This document shows, piece by piece, positions 30,837-43,249 of a DNA stretch of 64,000 bases. A program made the position numbers and the translations under genes. The notes beneath the pieces were generated by a model, which saw only the letters and a list, made by a program, of their open reading frames with translations, was not told the DNA's origin and ran no database searches. How positions within the stretch are numbered: position 1 is the first letter of the stretch; every line of letters begins with the position of its first letter. Source of the DNA: Filosporella fistucella (Eukaryota > Ascomycota > Leotiomycetes > Helotiales); the NCBI GenBank assembly GCA_030077755.1, contig JAQJZZ010000012.1, positions 558,001-622,000 of the forward strand. Direction: 5' to 3'.

Positions 30837-32811
30837 ATGCAGCTTCTTCCTCCCGTCTCTCCATTTTTGGAGCTTATTGAACGAGCAGAGCAAAAGCCCA
30901 AGCATATCGTTCTTCGAGATCATTCTTCTGGGATTTCTGCTACTGCCGGGCAATTACTTCATAGTGTCTCCTCTTTTCGTGCCAAGATTCATGAAAGAAT
31001 TTTGCAAAATCCCTTATATGATGCGGCAAATACCAGCGATGACAAGTTCATCTACCTGTTGGCACCGCCCGGATTTGAATATGTCGTCTCCATGCTCAGT
31101 ATTTTCTCCTTGGGCGCGGCTGTCTCTGCACAGTGTAAGAAAATATGGATCAAAGGGTAAATTTAAAAACAGAAGCTGATTCCAAGTAGCAATTGTGATC
31201 AGACCAGAAGAAATGATCCGGCTGTTCAAACTCGGAAAACCAATTGCTCTACTCTACTCCTCAGCCTACACCTCCAAAATCGACGCCATTAAGACTCTTC
31301 TCGCCTCTACACCAGACGGGGTAAATCACGATCTCCCATTCATCCAAATCGAAACCACTTTCCCAGAAGGCTTGGAAACGGTAAAATATGAAACGGAAAA
31401 ATTGGAAGGAGAATACCCAACTCATACCGGTTCCCTATTCTTCACTTCAGGCACATCAGGGAATCAAAAGGGCGTTGTGCATAATTTCCAAGCTCTGCTT
31501 GCATCTGCAAGAGAGAGGATATTGACATGGAAATTGACGGATCAGGATGTGGTGTTAAACCAGAAACCAGGCAATTGGATGGGTGGTATTTTTGGGATCC
31601 TGCCGAGTTTGATTGCGGGAGCTCGTTTGTAAGTCAGACTTGTCGTAGCCCTCATCCATTTCCTAAAAAAAAAAACCAGGAAGCTGATTTAAGTTGGATA
31701 TAGAGAAACATGCGCTGGTGTCTTCGACCCTGTATTCTTCTGGGAAAGAGTCAAAGAGGGAGATGTCTGCATCTTTGACATCGCAGCTACTGGCTACGAC
31801 CGACTTGCAAAATATTTCGATGAGAATATTGCTGTCCTTCCAGCTGCTGAGAGAGAAAAATATGTTCAAGGCATGACGGTTGTGAGAGTTGCGGGTGTTT
31901 CTGGATCGATCCTCACTGCACATACGCAGAAGAGATGGACTGAGTTGCGGGGTGGGAAACCACTCATTAATTTGTATGGGTCTACGGAGATGACACTGAT
32001 TGCTTGCATGAATTGGGAGAAGCCGGAGTATGAAGATATGGTATGTGTTCGCGATTGACTTGCACGATATGTAGGAACTGATTGTGTTGCAGTGTTCAGT
32101 GGGATCGCCGGTGCCTGGTATGCAGGTGAAGATTTTGGATGGAGATATTCGATTGAAGGCTGCTACTATGTTCTCAAGGTGAGACTAATCAGTAAGGGTA
32201 GAGGCAGAACTGATATAAACTTACAGATATATCTCCGACGATCCAACAGTTACCCAGAAAGCGTTTGATGAAGAAGGTTTCTTCAAGACCGGCGATTGTG
32301 GCTCGATGGTTGGAGACTGTCTGGTTCTTCATGGCAGGAAAAATATCGACGGTAACTGCCATTCTCTGAACGAATTAATCGATAAGTCTTAATCCATGAT
32401 GTAGTCCTGCACTTCTGGGGTTTCACAGTCGTAACCTCCGAAGTCGAAACCGCCATCCTTTCTCTTCCATATGTAACCGACACCACCGTCCTTCCTCTCG
32501 AAGACGAAGAATATGATGAGCTAGTCGCAGCCATCATCAAGACAAAACCCTCATCTCCAGACTCACCTAGACCTACAATAGAAACTCTTCGTCAAGATCT
32601 CAGTGAGAAGAATGGATTGATGCTATTCAAGCAACCTACGGTAGTCTACTGGTTAGGAGACGATGAAGAGATTTCTCTGACGGTGAATGGGAAAGTGAGT
32701 AAGAAGGATGCGAAGAAGACATTCTTTGGAGAGGGTTATAAGCAAAATAAGAGGGTAGAGATTCTGGATTTGAAGACGGTGGAGTATTGGAGGATGGGAG
32801 GTCAATGTTAG
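30837..32811 (+). CDS. ACSF3-like AMP-binding acyl-CoA synthetase
   Basis: Six exons from ATG 30837 (MQLLPPVSPFLELIERAEQK). Joined proteins read SAQSIVIRPEEMIRLFKLG, GARLETCAGVFDPVFFWERV, EDMCSVGSPVPGMQVKILDG, SRYISDDPTVTQKAFDEEGF and NIDVLHFWGFTVVTSEVETA. Adenylation motifs are in order: A3 loop FFTSGTSGNQKGVVHN, A5 PLINLYGSTEMT, A7 FFKTGDCGSM, and A10 NGKVSKKDAKK with the catalytic Lys. About 540 residues. The overall layout is that of the malonyl/methylmalonyl-CoA synthetase (ACSF3) branch. It activates a carboxylic acid as acyl-AMP and transfers it to CoA. The N-terminus has no obvious mitochondrial presequence. In this neighbourhood it may activate a carboxylate precursor for the surrounding oxygenases. 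HGRKNID is a slightly altered A8 motif. Confidence 0.87.
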
Positions 32812-35417
32812 TCTTGGGAAAGGGAAGGGGTTCAAGAAAAAAGTTAAAGGAAGATAGATTTGGGGCTGAATAGAGGTGTGTTGTGGTAGACAATAGAACG
32901 ATCATTCCAAACATCCATTAGATAATTCTTTGCAAATTGCCGTCAGGAATGCCGTGGTGATTTTGTTGTATGCCGGGGTCGCAGCCGGTGTACCAAGCGG
33001 GAGACGGGAGGTTTTGCGGCTGAAGTTGTAGTGGTGAGCCCCTATGATTTCGGGGTTGAGGCGCTGAATGTTAGTGATTTAGCCTGGAATTTGTTCCGCT
33101 GTAGTGGAAAGCCCGATGAACGCCCGTGCCGAATCTCCTCAAAATTTATCCGCTCCTAACACTTTCAAAGTTTGGAAGCTCTATGGGTCTAGGCATTGAA
33201 TTTAAATCAAAATATAATTGATCCGAAGGCTATCTTTGATATAGATAGTAATTTGAAGTATTGAAATAATCCTAGCTTGTCCATTGTGGAAGGGAAAGAA
33301 GCCAATCTTGTATATCTTGGCCAACCAGAGTGACCGCTGAGCCGAAGATAGTTTCTTTAAAACATTGCCAAAAAGGATTTTGTACTTGTACGTAGATCGC
33401 GATGGCGAGGAAAATAATCTCAATACACTGAAATTGTATATTCAATCAGTAACGATGCCATAAATTTCAGTCTCCTCGGCAAAATCGCGAATTCGATTGA
33501 AATTATGAAATGATCAAGGCTTTTCGGGAGGAAGTTTGTAAGCTATGAGGATAAACCTTGTGCCAGCAATCGTTAGACCATGAAAATTAGGCGATAGAAC
33601 TTATGGCCATTATATATCTGTCAATATAGAAAGCCAGGATTGATTTCTCCCAATTCATAAAGCAATAGCGAATATCTTGCCGCCCCTCATCCGTGGATTT
33701 CTGTGCTCTAGCCGTAAGCACTTCAAGATATTGCCTTTCTGAAATGAAATGGCATGAAGCATGGGGACTAGGCTTATCTCAGGCCGTGTTTCAATTTTCC
33801 ACACCAAATTGTCCAGATAAAGTCAAATGCTCTGATTTACTGGCAAGTGATGAAGTTGATCTCACTTGGTAGGCCGGAAGCTGCACCGCTCTGGCTGAGT
33901 GAATGAGATTGACGGGCTGACAGGTCTAGAGGGACTATTAAATACGATGTTGTGGATAATTTCTCATGCTTTCTTGAGAGTCTCTTAGCAAAAGTGGTTA
34001 CGAAGATGTTTGACTAATACTTCCAAAGAGATTAGTGATGCATTTGTTTCATGCTATGATATGATACTGGAGGTTCTCGTGCAACTCTTCCAAATTCAAC
34101 AAAAACAAGAGGGAGGCAATTAAAACATCAAGTGATACAACATGTGTTCGTCTTAATCATGTAAAAAGATGTCTTGTAGACATTAATATATCATTGTTGC
34201 ACAATAGCCAGTACCAGCAAATGATAAGGTGATCGGACAGTAAATTAATAGCCTAGCCCTACCCCTTACCTGCATTTCGACTCTGACTCGTAAGCTCTCG
34301 ACCATTTGAGTGTCTTTCAAAGTTTGAAAGTCACGTTCTAGATCCCTACAGGCCGCGAAGGGCATCAGCTCCGGTCAAACATATCCATACCCCCATAAGC
34401 TGTCCCACAATTAATCCCACAGCTCCCCACGATCCCCACAGATGATCACGAATCTCCGCATTGTAGAAAAGAGACTCGGTCCCGATATCTGGGGAAAGAA
34501 GATGAAGATGCTTGAGATCTGCTACAAGATTGAAAGCACACGCGTCTGCATGCAATACCGGGAGAAGATTACTACGCAGCCGAGGATACCGATTCCAGGC
34601 ATGTTCAATATGTTGGTTTTGAATGCGGTGCATTATCCGATGCAGGTCTCCCGACTGCATCTCCCGCACTATGTCTCCCGCTTCGACTCTTGGTGTTTGT
34701 GTCCCAAGACCTCTTCCAAGCTGGGGAGCTGGAGCATGATGTCTCATCTCAAAACTACAATTCCACAATAAATAACTCTTCCAATGTAAAGGCTGTAATC
34801 AAAAGCCGTTCTGCCCTGCCGACCGCCTCAGTGGCTGCTCCCCGCATCCACAAAGGCTCCCACAGCATGGGTACAACATGGCCGCCAGCCCAACAATTGG
34901 CAGCTACCTTGGCAGTGAGTTACAGCCAATTATAGGGACTACTTGCCTCGGGGCCACCTTCATCGGGTCCTGCCAAGACGCTGGGGTAAACGAACATTTC
35001 CAATTTATACGGTGCTGATTGGACATCTTGATATCTACGATTACACGTCCACCAGCAAGAGGTGGATTGCAAACTCTAGATGTGGTCGAGATAAATTCTG
35101 CAAGGAATTTACGGTCTTTAATGTTTCCCCGTACTCGGCTCCGCATTATCACGATGCAAGGCCACGAGCTAGGTAGGAGACCCAGACAAGCCAGACTCGC
35201 CAGACCCGCTCGTCGCTGCCATTTAAAGAGTCGACTTTCCCCTTGTGACAGCTGACAGACAAACCTGGACTTGCTGATCTCGTCCAATTTTCTCAAAGCA
35301 ACTTTGACTCATACTCTTTGTCTTTGAGTCTTCGACAACCTCCACAACATCATCCTCCTCAATATCTCTGGGTGATATCGACAATTCAATTGAAGCCTTG
35401 TTGGCTCGACCGCAATC
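32812..35417. other. Long gene-free stretch
   Basis: 2.6 kb without a supported gene. A 140-residue minus-strand open frame at 34346-34768 (ends GVWICLTGADALRGL) matches no family I know and overlaps an open frame on the other strand. The last 300 bp before 35418 are CT-rich promoter-like DNA. Parts of 33180-33450 are AT-rich. Confidence 0.4.
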
Positions 35418-37087
35418 ATGAAGTCCGCCGAACACGAGGAAAAGCAGATTGATACTCAGCACATTCCTGATAGTCCTATCATGGAGAAGCCAGATGCTGT
35501 TCACGAAGAAACTGCCCATGAGGCGGCTGAGCGCGGTCATGCTGCTACCGATCGGTAAGTGCTTTATTATGTACAAGTACCTGCAGAGCAGAAACTAATA
35601 AATTCAGATATGGTGCACCTCTTGTCCATTTCGACAAGGCTGCCGAAGATCGCCTTCGCTTGAAAATCGATTTGTACATCGTCCCAACTGTAGCTCTTCT
35701 CTATCTCTTCTGCTTCATCGATCGCGCAAACATTGGTAGTGCCCCGCATTCTCTCCTCCACCTAACTTCACTAACATATCATCTAGGAAATGCCAAACTT
35801 GCTGGTTTCGAGAAGGACTTGCATCTGAAAGGCTACGATTACAACAAAGTCCTCTCCGTATTCTACATCTCCTATATTATTTTCGAAATTCCCTCCAATA
35901 TGGCTTGTAAATGGATTGGTCCTGGATGGTTTATCCCCGCCATCTCGCTCGGTTTCGGAATATGCTCTATCTGTACTGCATTCGTTCATAATATCCACCA
36001 AGCTTCTGCGGTTCGTTTCTTATTGGGAGTTTTTGAGGCTGGAATGATGCCCGGTATTGCATATTATCTTTCTCGATGGTATCGCCGCTCCGAATTGGCA
36101 TTCCGTCTCTCCCTCTACATCGTAATGGCACCTTTGGCTGGTGCATTTGGTGGACTTCTCGCATCAGCAATTTTGAAGATCCCAGCATTTGGTGGTCTAC
36201 ATACCTGGCGCATGATTTTCGCCATCGAGGGAATTATTACCTGTGGCCTGTCTTTGATCGCTTTCATCACACTCACAGATCGTCCTGCTACAGCTCGCTG
36301 GCTTACCCAGGAAGAGAAGGATTTGGCCATTGCAAGAGTCAAGTCTGAGCGAGTTGCAACGACTGAAGTATTGGACAAGATGGACGTTCCCAAGATGCTC
36401 CGCGGCATTCTCTCGCCAGTAACAATCGCAACCGCGTTCGTTTTCCTCCTCAATAACATCACCGTCCAAGGCCTTGCATTCTTTGCACCAACAATTGTTG
36501 GGACCATTTATCCAAAAGCGACTGTTATCTCAAAGCAACTGCACACAGTACCACCTTATGTTGTTGGTGCCTTTTTCACACTTCTTCTCCCATTCCTCTC
36601 ATGGAAGTTTGACCGAAGAATGCATTTCATGATCATTTCAGCTCCGCTTATAATGATGGGCTACGTTATGTTCCTTGCCTCTACAGCTCCTATGGTTCGT
36701 TATGGCGCCACATTCATTATTGCTTCTGGTGCCTTCTCTTTTGGCGCACTTTGCAATGCTCAAGTCGCGGCGAATGTAGTCTCAGATACTGCTCGAGGAA
36801 CCGCAATTGCTACCAACGTCATGTTCGGCAACATCGGAGGACTCATCTCGACATGGAGTTTCCTTCCATTCGATGGGCCAAATTACCATATTGGAAATGG
36901 TCTCAATCTGGCGACAAGCAGTACTATTTTGTTGTGCAGCATCGGCCTGTTGTTGTGGATGTGGAGGGATAACAAGAGACGAGAGGGACAGAATTTTGAA
37001 GGCGAGATGGAGGGCTTGGCCAACTTGAGTCAGAAGCAGATTCAGGATTTGGACTGGAAGCATCCAGCTTTCAGATGGAAGCCATAG
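35418..37087 (+). CDS. MFS allantoate/nicotinate-type permease (Dal5/Tna1 family)
   Basis: Three exons (35418-35554, 35608-35735, 35787-37087) giving 521 residues. A charged N-terminus precedes helix 1 (IVPTVALLYLFCFIDRANIG), the strongest signature of the anion:cation symporter MFS family. Others are GFEKDLHLKGYDYNKVLSVF, YIIFEIPSNMACKWIGPGWF, ASAVRFLLGVFEAGMMPGIA, LSRWYRRSELAFRLSLYIVM, a long central loop ending in a TARWLTQEEKDLAIARV motif, and a C-terminal half with GATFIIASGAFSFGALCNAQ. The family imports allantoate, nicotinate, pantothenate and related organic anions at the plasma membrane. Exact substrate is unknown. Confidence 0.92.
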
Positions 37088-37340
37088 AAGATGTGTTTAA
37101 GCAGGCCCAGGAATGGACATTGATATTTGCTATATGGGACGTGAAACAAATGAGATTATGATTTTATAATGATATCACCGTTCTCCTCTAGATTTCTTCT
37201 TATTGTGGTTATTTGATGACGCAATTTTGAAGTGTGACAGTAGTACATTGGTACACATGGGCCTCAGAAAGTTCTTTTCGGTATGCTCAAACTTGTTAGT
37301 GTAAGAAATTCCACGTCCGCGCTTCAAGCTCTAGACCGTA

Positions 37341-38215
37341 TTACATCCTCTGCAACCTCTCCACAATCGCCAACAAACTCAATAACACCATAGTCCTCCA
37401 TCGCTCATCCATCTCCGCCTCTTTACCCAAAAATAAATTCCCACGTTTCATATTCCATTTATCACTTCGTCTCCACACCGCCATTAACTCCCCTTTCTGC
37501 AATTCCTCTCCTTCCTTCCCTTTCCCATCTTTCCCTGTTTTCGTACCCACACTATTAGACCTTCCCGTCGAACCAACCACCACCCGCAACTCCATCTCCC
37601 TCATCGTGCCAAGCCACGTTTTCGTAGTCGACCATATATACGTCTTCCTGTCGCCCACCAAATCCTCATACTCGAATTTATGCGTCTTTACACTCCATTT
37701 TGAGAGCCGGACTAGAGATTCATAGACCATGCGTGTGGAGACTTGGGTTTCTGAGAGGGGGGTATTTGGGTCGCCTAGGCCGAGGGTGGTGGAGTGGAGG
37801 GAGTGCAGTTTTACGATGCCGAGGATTGGAGAGGCTTTGGAGGGACCAGAGTGAAGTGCGATGCTGGATTTGTTAGTTTTGTGTTGAGTTTTGGGGGAAA
37901 GAGTTGGAAAGGATTCTGATTGTGGAGAGGATGAGGGGTCTTTGGAGGGGTCGCTTTGGAGATGGAGGGGTGAAAGAAGGGATGGGATAGGATAGGATGG
38001 GAGGAAAGCACTTACTCTTCTTTTCCACCTAGTGAGTGATGTGTTACTACAGTGTATAGAAACTTGTCAGGCTCGGCGGCGCGAGCGAATTGGTGCTTCA
38101 GTTTGCTGACGCTTGCTGCGGATAGATAGTCTGTGAAAGTAGACAAGTCGGGACCTGTAGCTTGATTGGAGCTTGTGGAAGCTCGGTCATCCATTCTGAG
38201 ATTCTTGGTTGTCAT
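37341..38215 (-). CDS. Uncharacterised protein, possible tubby-like domain
   Basis: Two exons, 38215-38016 and 37863-37341, with a 152-bp intron (GTAAGT donor, TCCAG acceptor), about 240 residues. The order is a short polar N-terminus, KFLYTVVTHHSLGGKE, then the second exon with ALHSGPSKASPILGIVKLHS, KWSVKTHKFEYEDLVGDRKT and YIWSTTKTWLGTMREMELRV, and a C-terminal segment LLSLLAIVERLQRM. This pattern (LYTV..., SGPS...PIL, ...F.W) is that of a fungal family sometimes placed among tubby-C-terminal-like folds; I am moderately sure. No enzyme motif, signal peptide or membrane span. Function unknown. Confidence 0.65.
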
Positions 38216-39711
38216 AGATAGAAAGATAGATTTGTAAATAGTGTCTCAACAAGTTGATACTCAATTGTGAATTAACAGTGTGATATCAAGGAATTTATCC
38301 CATAGATGCATGATATCGTTTTATAAGTACGAAATATGAACATCAAAATTAGTTCTCAGGATTAAATCTCTCATCAATTCCCTCACATCATTTATGTACC
38401 CCATCTCAGCTTCCTTCCTCTACCCTACCCATATGTAAATAAATGAGGCTGTCGATACCACGTGCTCACGAAATGCAGCTGCTTATGGCCTTATCGGATG
38501 AATTTCCATGCCGGATGGTGGTGGCGAAGCTATCGCTTCTGACCTCTGATTTGTTTGGTTGTGGAACTTGTGATTGATGAGAGGGATTATTGGGTGAATT
38601 AAAATTGCTTGGGAGGATTCCAAGGCAGGGAGATACGGAATGCGAAGATGCTGGAGGATTTGGCTTTTTGAAAGAGGGATTTGAGGTTAGTAACAGGTTA
38701 AAAGGGGCTTGAGCAGATGGTGGTGTGATGGGCTGTTGGTTACGTTTAGGTACCTATAGGCATTGTAACGAGTAGCGAGACTGTGGAGGTTAGCGAGCTC
38801 CACGGGCTGTGTGCGCTCACTGACCCTCTGGCTACCCTGATTTTGGAGAGGCAGGACGCCATAATGCGCTGAGATGCAAGTGATGGGGATTCCAGGATAA
38901 AGCGTGCAATCATGAAGTGATAGTGATGATAGAAGAGCTTATAATTCTCAAATATCGCTATGGTCTCAAAGACTGGGTTGTAAAGATTTCCTTTGTATAT
39001 TATAGAAATGTTGCGAAGAGAGTTGAAATTGGCTTTATTCATTGTTTTATGATTTTCAAATGAAGAGTTAGGTTCGAGACACTTGCTTGCTCAGAAGGTA
39101 GCTTCGAACAGCTCGTCGCATATTGGTTGGAAGTCTATGGCAATGAGCTCTAAGACATCTGAATAATCTATATCATTGATATCTCTTAGCCTCGATCTAT
39201 TTTTTGTGCCATCTTGCAGGTATTATGACAAGGTGTGGTTGTGAAGAAAGTTCAGGTGAAAAGCAATGATGCGCCAGTCTTACAGCAACAGAAGACTCGA
39301 AAATAACTCCTGTGCCAAGGTGTATCTGGCAGTGACATATAAGACTACTTAGTACTGTGGACTAATTTATGCTTTCTCGATCTTGTATAAAATCGAAATA
39401 ATTGACTTTCCCACCTCGCGTTTTGCACCACCATTGAAGGAGAAAGATCATTCTAATATTCACCATAAGACTATCAAGTGTAGGGCTTTGTAAACTATGT
39501 TATTCTTGAAAAACAGCTGCATCATTGAGGAATGAAGACATTGGACATAAAAGACACTGGACATAAAAAACATTGGACGTAAAATGTGCATGATGAGAAG
39601 CCATATCTGCATCCATCATCCGTGAAGAAGAACCTTTGAAACTCTATAACAAACTAGCAGAAATGAAATGATATGTCGTTTTGCAATTGGACATAATTTC
39701 GATTCCAATGA
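38216..39711. other. Gene-free stretch with short tandem repeat
   Basis: 1.5 kb between minus-strand genes. A 98-residue open frame (38746-39042) has no motif. The only structure seen is the 16-bp triplet repeat listed separately. Confidence 0.4.
39537..39584. repeat. Three tandem 16-bp repeats
   Basis: GACATTGGACATAAAA, GACACTGGACATAAAA and AACATTGGACGTAAAA follow one another without gaps; each copy differs from the consensus at one or two bases. It lies about 130 bp beyond the stop of the secreted-protein gene. Confidence 0.9.
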
Positions 39712-40587
39712 TTAACCGACTGCCAAAAAACATTCCACCTTAGCATAATAGGCATAGGTCCTTGCACTAGAGTCTGGTACCAGCAACTTCCCAGCTTTTT
39801 TGTACCAATTACACACGCTATTTACTTGGTCTTGCAATTTACACAAGATTTCACCAGGTCCATTTTCAGTACCTTGGAATGTACAATCATCCAGTCCATA
39901 CTCAGGCGGTGCAAAGCGATATTCCCCCTCAGGCCAAGGAACATCGAGGGGACTGTCAATAGTTTTTGACATATCATAAGGGTTTAGACTCCATGTACTG
40001 ACTACGCTCGACATTGAGTCCGTCCCTCCAGCGATGAAGTCAAGCTGGAAACGCCAGTTGGATTCAGTGGCACTGGAGTTGACCCCAATTTCGAGACGAA
40101 AAACTTTAACGACCTTGGGCGGATTTTTTTGATGATTTCTCCAGTTTTCTAGTCTAGTTGCCAAAGTCTGGTCCTGTCCAATGCTTGTGCATGGCGCTAC
40201 GCACAAGGTTTGAGCCCCATAAGTTAGAGAAGTGTTGCAGGCAAATATGTTGCCTGTCCACAGATCAGTGGATGTACATGGCATCGGTGTAGTTGTCGGA
40301 GGTTCAACGGCAGGCGTCGAAGTGGTCACAAACGCTGAAGAGGGTGTGGATTCAACAGAACCAGAGGCAGAAGATGAGCTCCCTTTGGTGACGGTGTATT
40401 TTGTGAAATCGCCAGTTGTTGTATAGGAGTAAGTCGGAAATCCGCTAGCTGTTGAGCTAGACAAAGTAACAGAACTTGATGAAGTTTCTGGAGTATCGTA
40501 GCAAGAGTAGTCTGTGCATGCAGATGATTCTTGAGCAAGACAACTTGTTTGCCATAGCAGCAAGAGGAGAGGGATGGAGGACAACAT
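39712..40587 (-). CDS. Small secreted Ser/Thr-rich Cys-containing protein
   Basis: A single exon of 291 residues. A strong signal peptide (MLSSIPLLLLLWQTSCLAQE) is followed by about 80 residues very rich in Ser/Thr/Pro, likely O-glycosylated, then a Cys-containing domain from about 100 (PCTSTDLWTGNIFACNTSLT, CVAPCTS, DDCTFQ, ILCKLQ, VCNWYKKAGKLL, KVECFLAVG) with about ten Cys. No GPI signal at the C-terminus. I do not recognise the family; the look is that of a secreted cell-surface or apoplastic protein of the effector-like type. A TATA-like TAAATTTTATA lies about 90 bp upstream on the minus strand. Confidence 0.75.
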   Translation of the reverse strand: MLSSIPLLLLLWQTSCLAQESSACTDYSCYDTPETSSSSVTLSSSTASGFPTYSYTTTGDFTKYTVTKGSSSSASGSVESTPSSAFVTTSTPAVEPPTTTPMPCTSTDLWTGNIFACNTSLTYGAQTLCVAPCTSIGQDQTLATRLENWRNHQKNPPKVVKVFRLEIGVNSSATESNWRFQLDFIAGGTDSMSSVVSTWSLNPYDMSKTIDSPLDVPWPEGEYRFAPPEYGLDDCTFQGTENGPGEILCKLQDQVNSVCNWYKKAGKLLVPDSSARTYAYYAKVECFLAVG

Positions 40588-41739
40588 TTGAGCAGTCGTT
40601 CTGGCTGGAGGTGGCGAGTAGAATAATGTGCGTAGTTGGAGGAAGTACGAGGTAGCTGTAAGGTAAATTTTATAGAGACGGATATTTTGAACAAGGAATG
40701 GAATTGGAGAAAATGGAAGAGCAGCAAGTTATCAACATTTCTGAGCAAAACGAAATAGGCACACCATCACGATGACAAGAGCAGATCATAGCCAAAACTG
40801 CGACCATTTCTCCATCGGATCGATTGTTCAATAATCCGTTCCCGAATTGGCGTTTTATAACTCCGGTGTTGGGCTTTGCTGCATCATGCACACCATCTGG
40901 CTACCGAATGGCGACCACCCGCGTTGGTTGGGACATCTCAGAGATATCTATAGATCTTGAAACAAGTTATCATTCGTTTTGCCAAGAGACGTGTTCATAT
41001 GAACCAACTTACTTGGGAAATTCGTTCTGAAAGGTAGCATCGAGCTATTCTTGAATACCACCAACATTCACAATCTCAGGGTCTGAAGGACAAAACCAAC
41101 AGGTACCAACTTTGATCACCGCCTTGAAGTTGGGTTTCAAGTTGAGGGTTTCATAACTTGAATGGTGGGTTATGTGACTATTCAAGACCTGAAGAAATGA
41201 TGAGAAGTTGGGTATCATTTGAGAAAATGGTCCTTCGACTATTCTTGCTCACTATCGTATCTCTAGGTGGAGTGGGGTAAATTCAGGGAGTTCGTATAAG
41301 CGAAAAATACCCCGCTATGATACCACGCATAGAGTCGAGTCTGTCTCCATATCTCAATGAGCATTATATCTCAGAATAGAGTTTTTAATCCGTACGTAGA
41401 TATGGTGATTGAAGAAGACGAAATTTTGCAGCTTTGAGGCATGATTTGAGTAGCAGCAAGGCAGACAGTCGTCATTCCAGCAAACCAGCGATAGCTTATA
41501 CCTGTACTCACCATACACCGGGTTGTAGTATGTACGCAGGTAAGAGAGGTACATAAACGAAGGGATATTCGATGTATAACTGACTAAATCTGAACTTCTT
41601 GATGTTGTGGTCGGAGATCTTGTTGAAGTGATGAGGGTTGAGGGTGTGGGCTGACGCCTACATCGAAGCCAGTAACTGAGAAATATGAGAAAGGACATTT
41701 GAGAGTAGGGTGCTGTGTCCGCGATTACATCAATTGGAC
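40588..41739. other. Gene-poor stretch
   Basis: Upstream of the secreted-protein gene. An open minus frame at 41354-41698 begins with a hydrophobic MSFLIFLSYWL but then lacks any family motif. It lies next to the Ser/Thr-rich relic and may be part of the same decay. Confidence 0.35.
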
Positions 41740-42032
41740 TTAAGTGATGCTATTGGAGAAGTACCAGACCAGAATAAGCTGCCAGTGCCCATAACACATG
41801 TCGAGGACGAGCTTGAGAAATGCAGTGTTAGGGTCGAAAACCGGGATTAGAACAGAGGACGTAGTTGTTACTGGCAGATTTGTTGTAGAGGTAGATGTTA
41901 AGGTGGTGTATAATTAGAACTAGAACTGGTTGAGGCTGGAACAGTCAGCTTGACCGTTCTCCAACGAACGACCTTGGTTTTTGAGTTGATATTTTTTCCC
42001 ACTTGTTGGTTTTGGATGAGTGGAGTTACCAT
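41740..42032 (-). pseudogene. Frameshifted Ser/Thr-rich relic
   Basis: From ATG 42032 the frame reads VTPLIQNQQVGKNINSKTK, then VVRWRTVKLTVPASTSSSSN and stops at TAA near 41897. Shifting by one base restores TTLTSTSTTNLPVTTTSSVL and IPVFDPNTAFLKLVLDM to a stop at 41740. The matching low-complexity Ser/Thr style on both sides argues for a single frameshifted protein. An unrecognised intron is possible. No family known; it may be kin to the secreted protein at 39712. Confidence 0.35.
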
Positions 42033-43249
42033 CGACTAAACAAGTCATCAGGATCTATGATAAGCTTGCAGTAGGGCATAGCGAAAGCAGGAAGAGTTCC
42101 GAAAACATCATGTTTAGTAACGTAAGTGTAAGGGTTCCGAAAACAATTCGATGTTAAGTCAGATGGAAGCGTAGAGAGCTTTTCCACGGGTGGAAACCTG
42201 GAAATGACTGGGTTCAACGATCAAACTACATGTTTGCATTCTTCCCTCGGTACTCAGAAACTATCAGATCAAAATATTATACACTATGTGTACCTGTAAA
42301 TACAAGACCACCCCACCAAAGTCACCTCCAACATCGCTGACAGGAAGGACAAGGGAAACATTATACACGAATAATCACGAAAACACAATGGCATCTGACA
42401 TCTTACCATAGTGGTACGTCTTATTAGAACGAACAAGGGAATTGGGTCAAGAATTGAAGTTGAAATTTTGAATGGAGACTGGCATAGGTGGGGAGTCGTT
42501 GGACTGGTACCGAGTTTTCCCCGGTCCTCCTTGACCGTGTGTAGAGCTACTAACAGACCTGTTAGGCAGCCGCATCATGGCTGTGCTCTGTTTCACATTA
42601 TGCAGAGAAAAAAACCACAGGATTCGTGAATGGGTGTGTAGATGTTTGGAATGATTGTTGTGAAGTTCTTCGATTTGCATTACTGACCGCTATTGTCCTT
42701 GACTCCTTCTGTGTATGGTGTGGAGTGTTGAGAAATGGGAGCTTATTACAACTTGTGTCAAATGAAGCATCTATTTTGAACTGTATAGTTCGGTCATTCA
42801 CCAAGATTCGATGCCTATTAATGATTGGAAAAAGGTTCATCAAGAGAAATACACGTGACCGGCCTGGAATTCACACACTGTACTCTTGTTGGCCAACCCA
42901 ATTGCTGTGGCTCGTAACTATACTCAAGTGCTAGAATTAATCTCAAATATCTTCGAGGAATTGCTATAGCATTCTTTTCGACATATATTTCAATATCAAA
43001 TTGATAGAGAATGAGGTTTAGGATTCTCTCTTGTGACTGGTAAGCATGCATCACTTAATCATAGTACAAGTAAATATTCGTGACAGAACAATCCATTCAT
43101 ACTGTGAGATATCTCAAAGACCAGCTTTGATTATTTGCCAATGTGGAATCTAAATCTTTCAAAATGAGTGATCGAGCAGAGACAATGATGCCGCTAAACG
43201 AAGACAAGATCGAAGCCACATCAGTGCTTATCCATTCCTCTATACCCCA
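42033..43249. other. Gene-poor stretch
   Basis: About 1.2 kb with only short overlapping frames on both strands and no recognisable family. Confidence 0.35.

Noticed and set aside
34346..34768. 140-residue open frame on the minus strand
   Set aside because: No motif recognised, and an open frame on the opposite strand overlaps it almost completely; left as unsupported.
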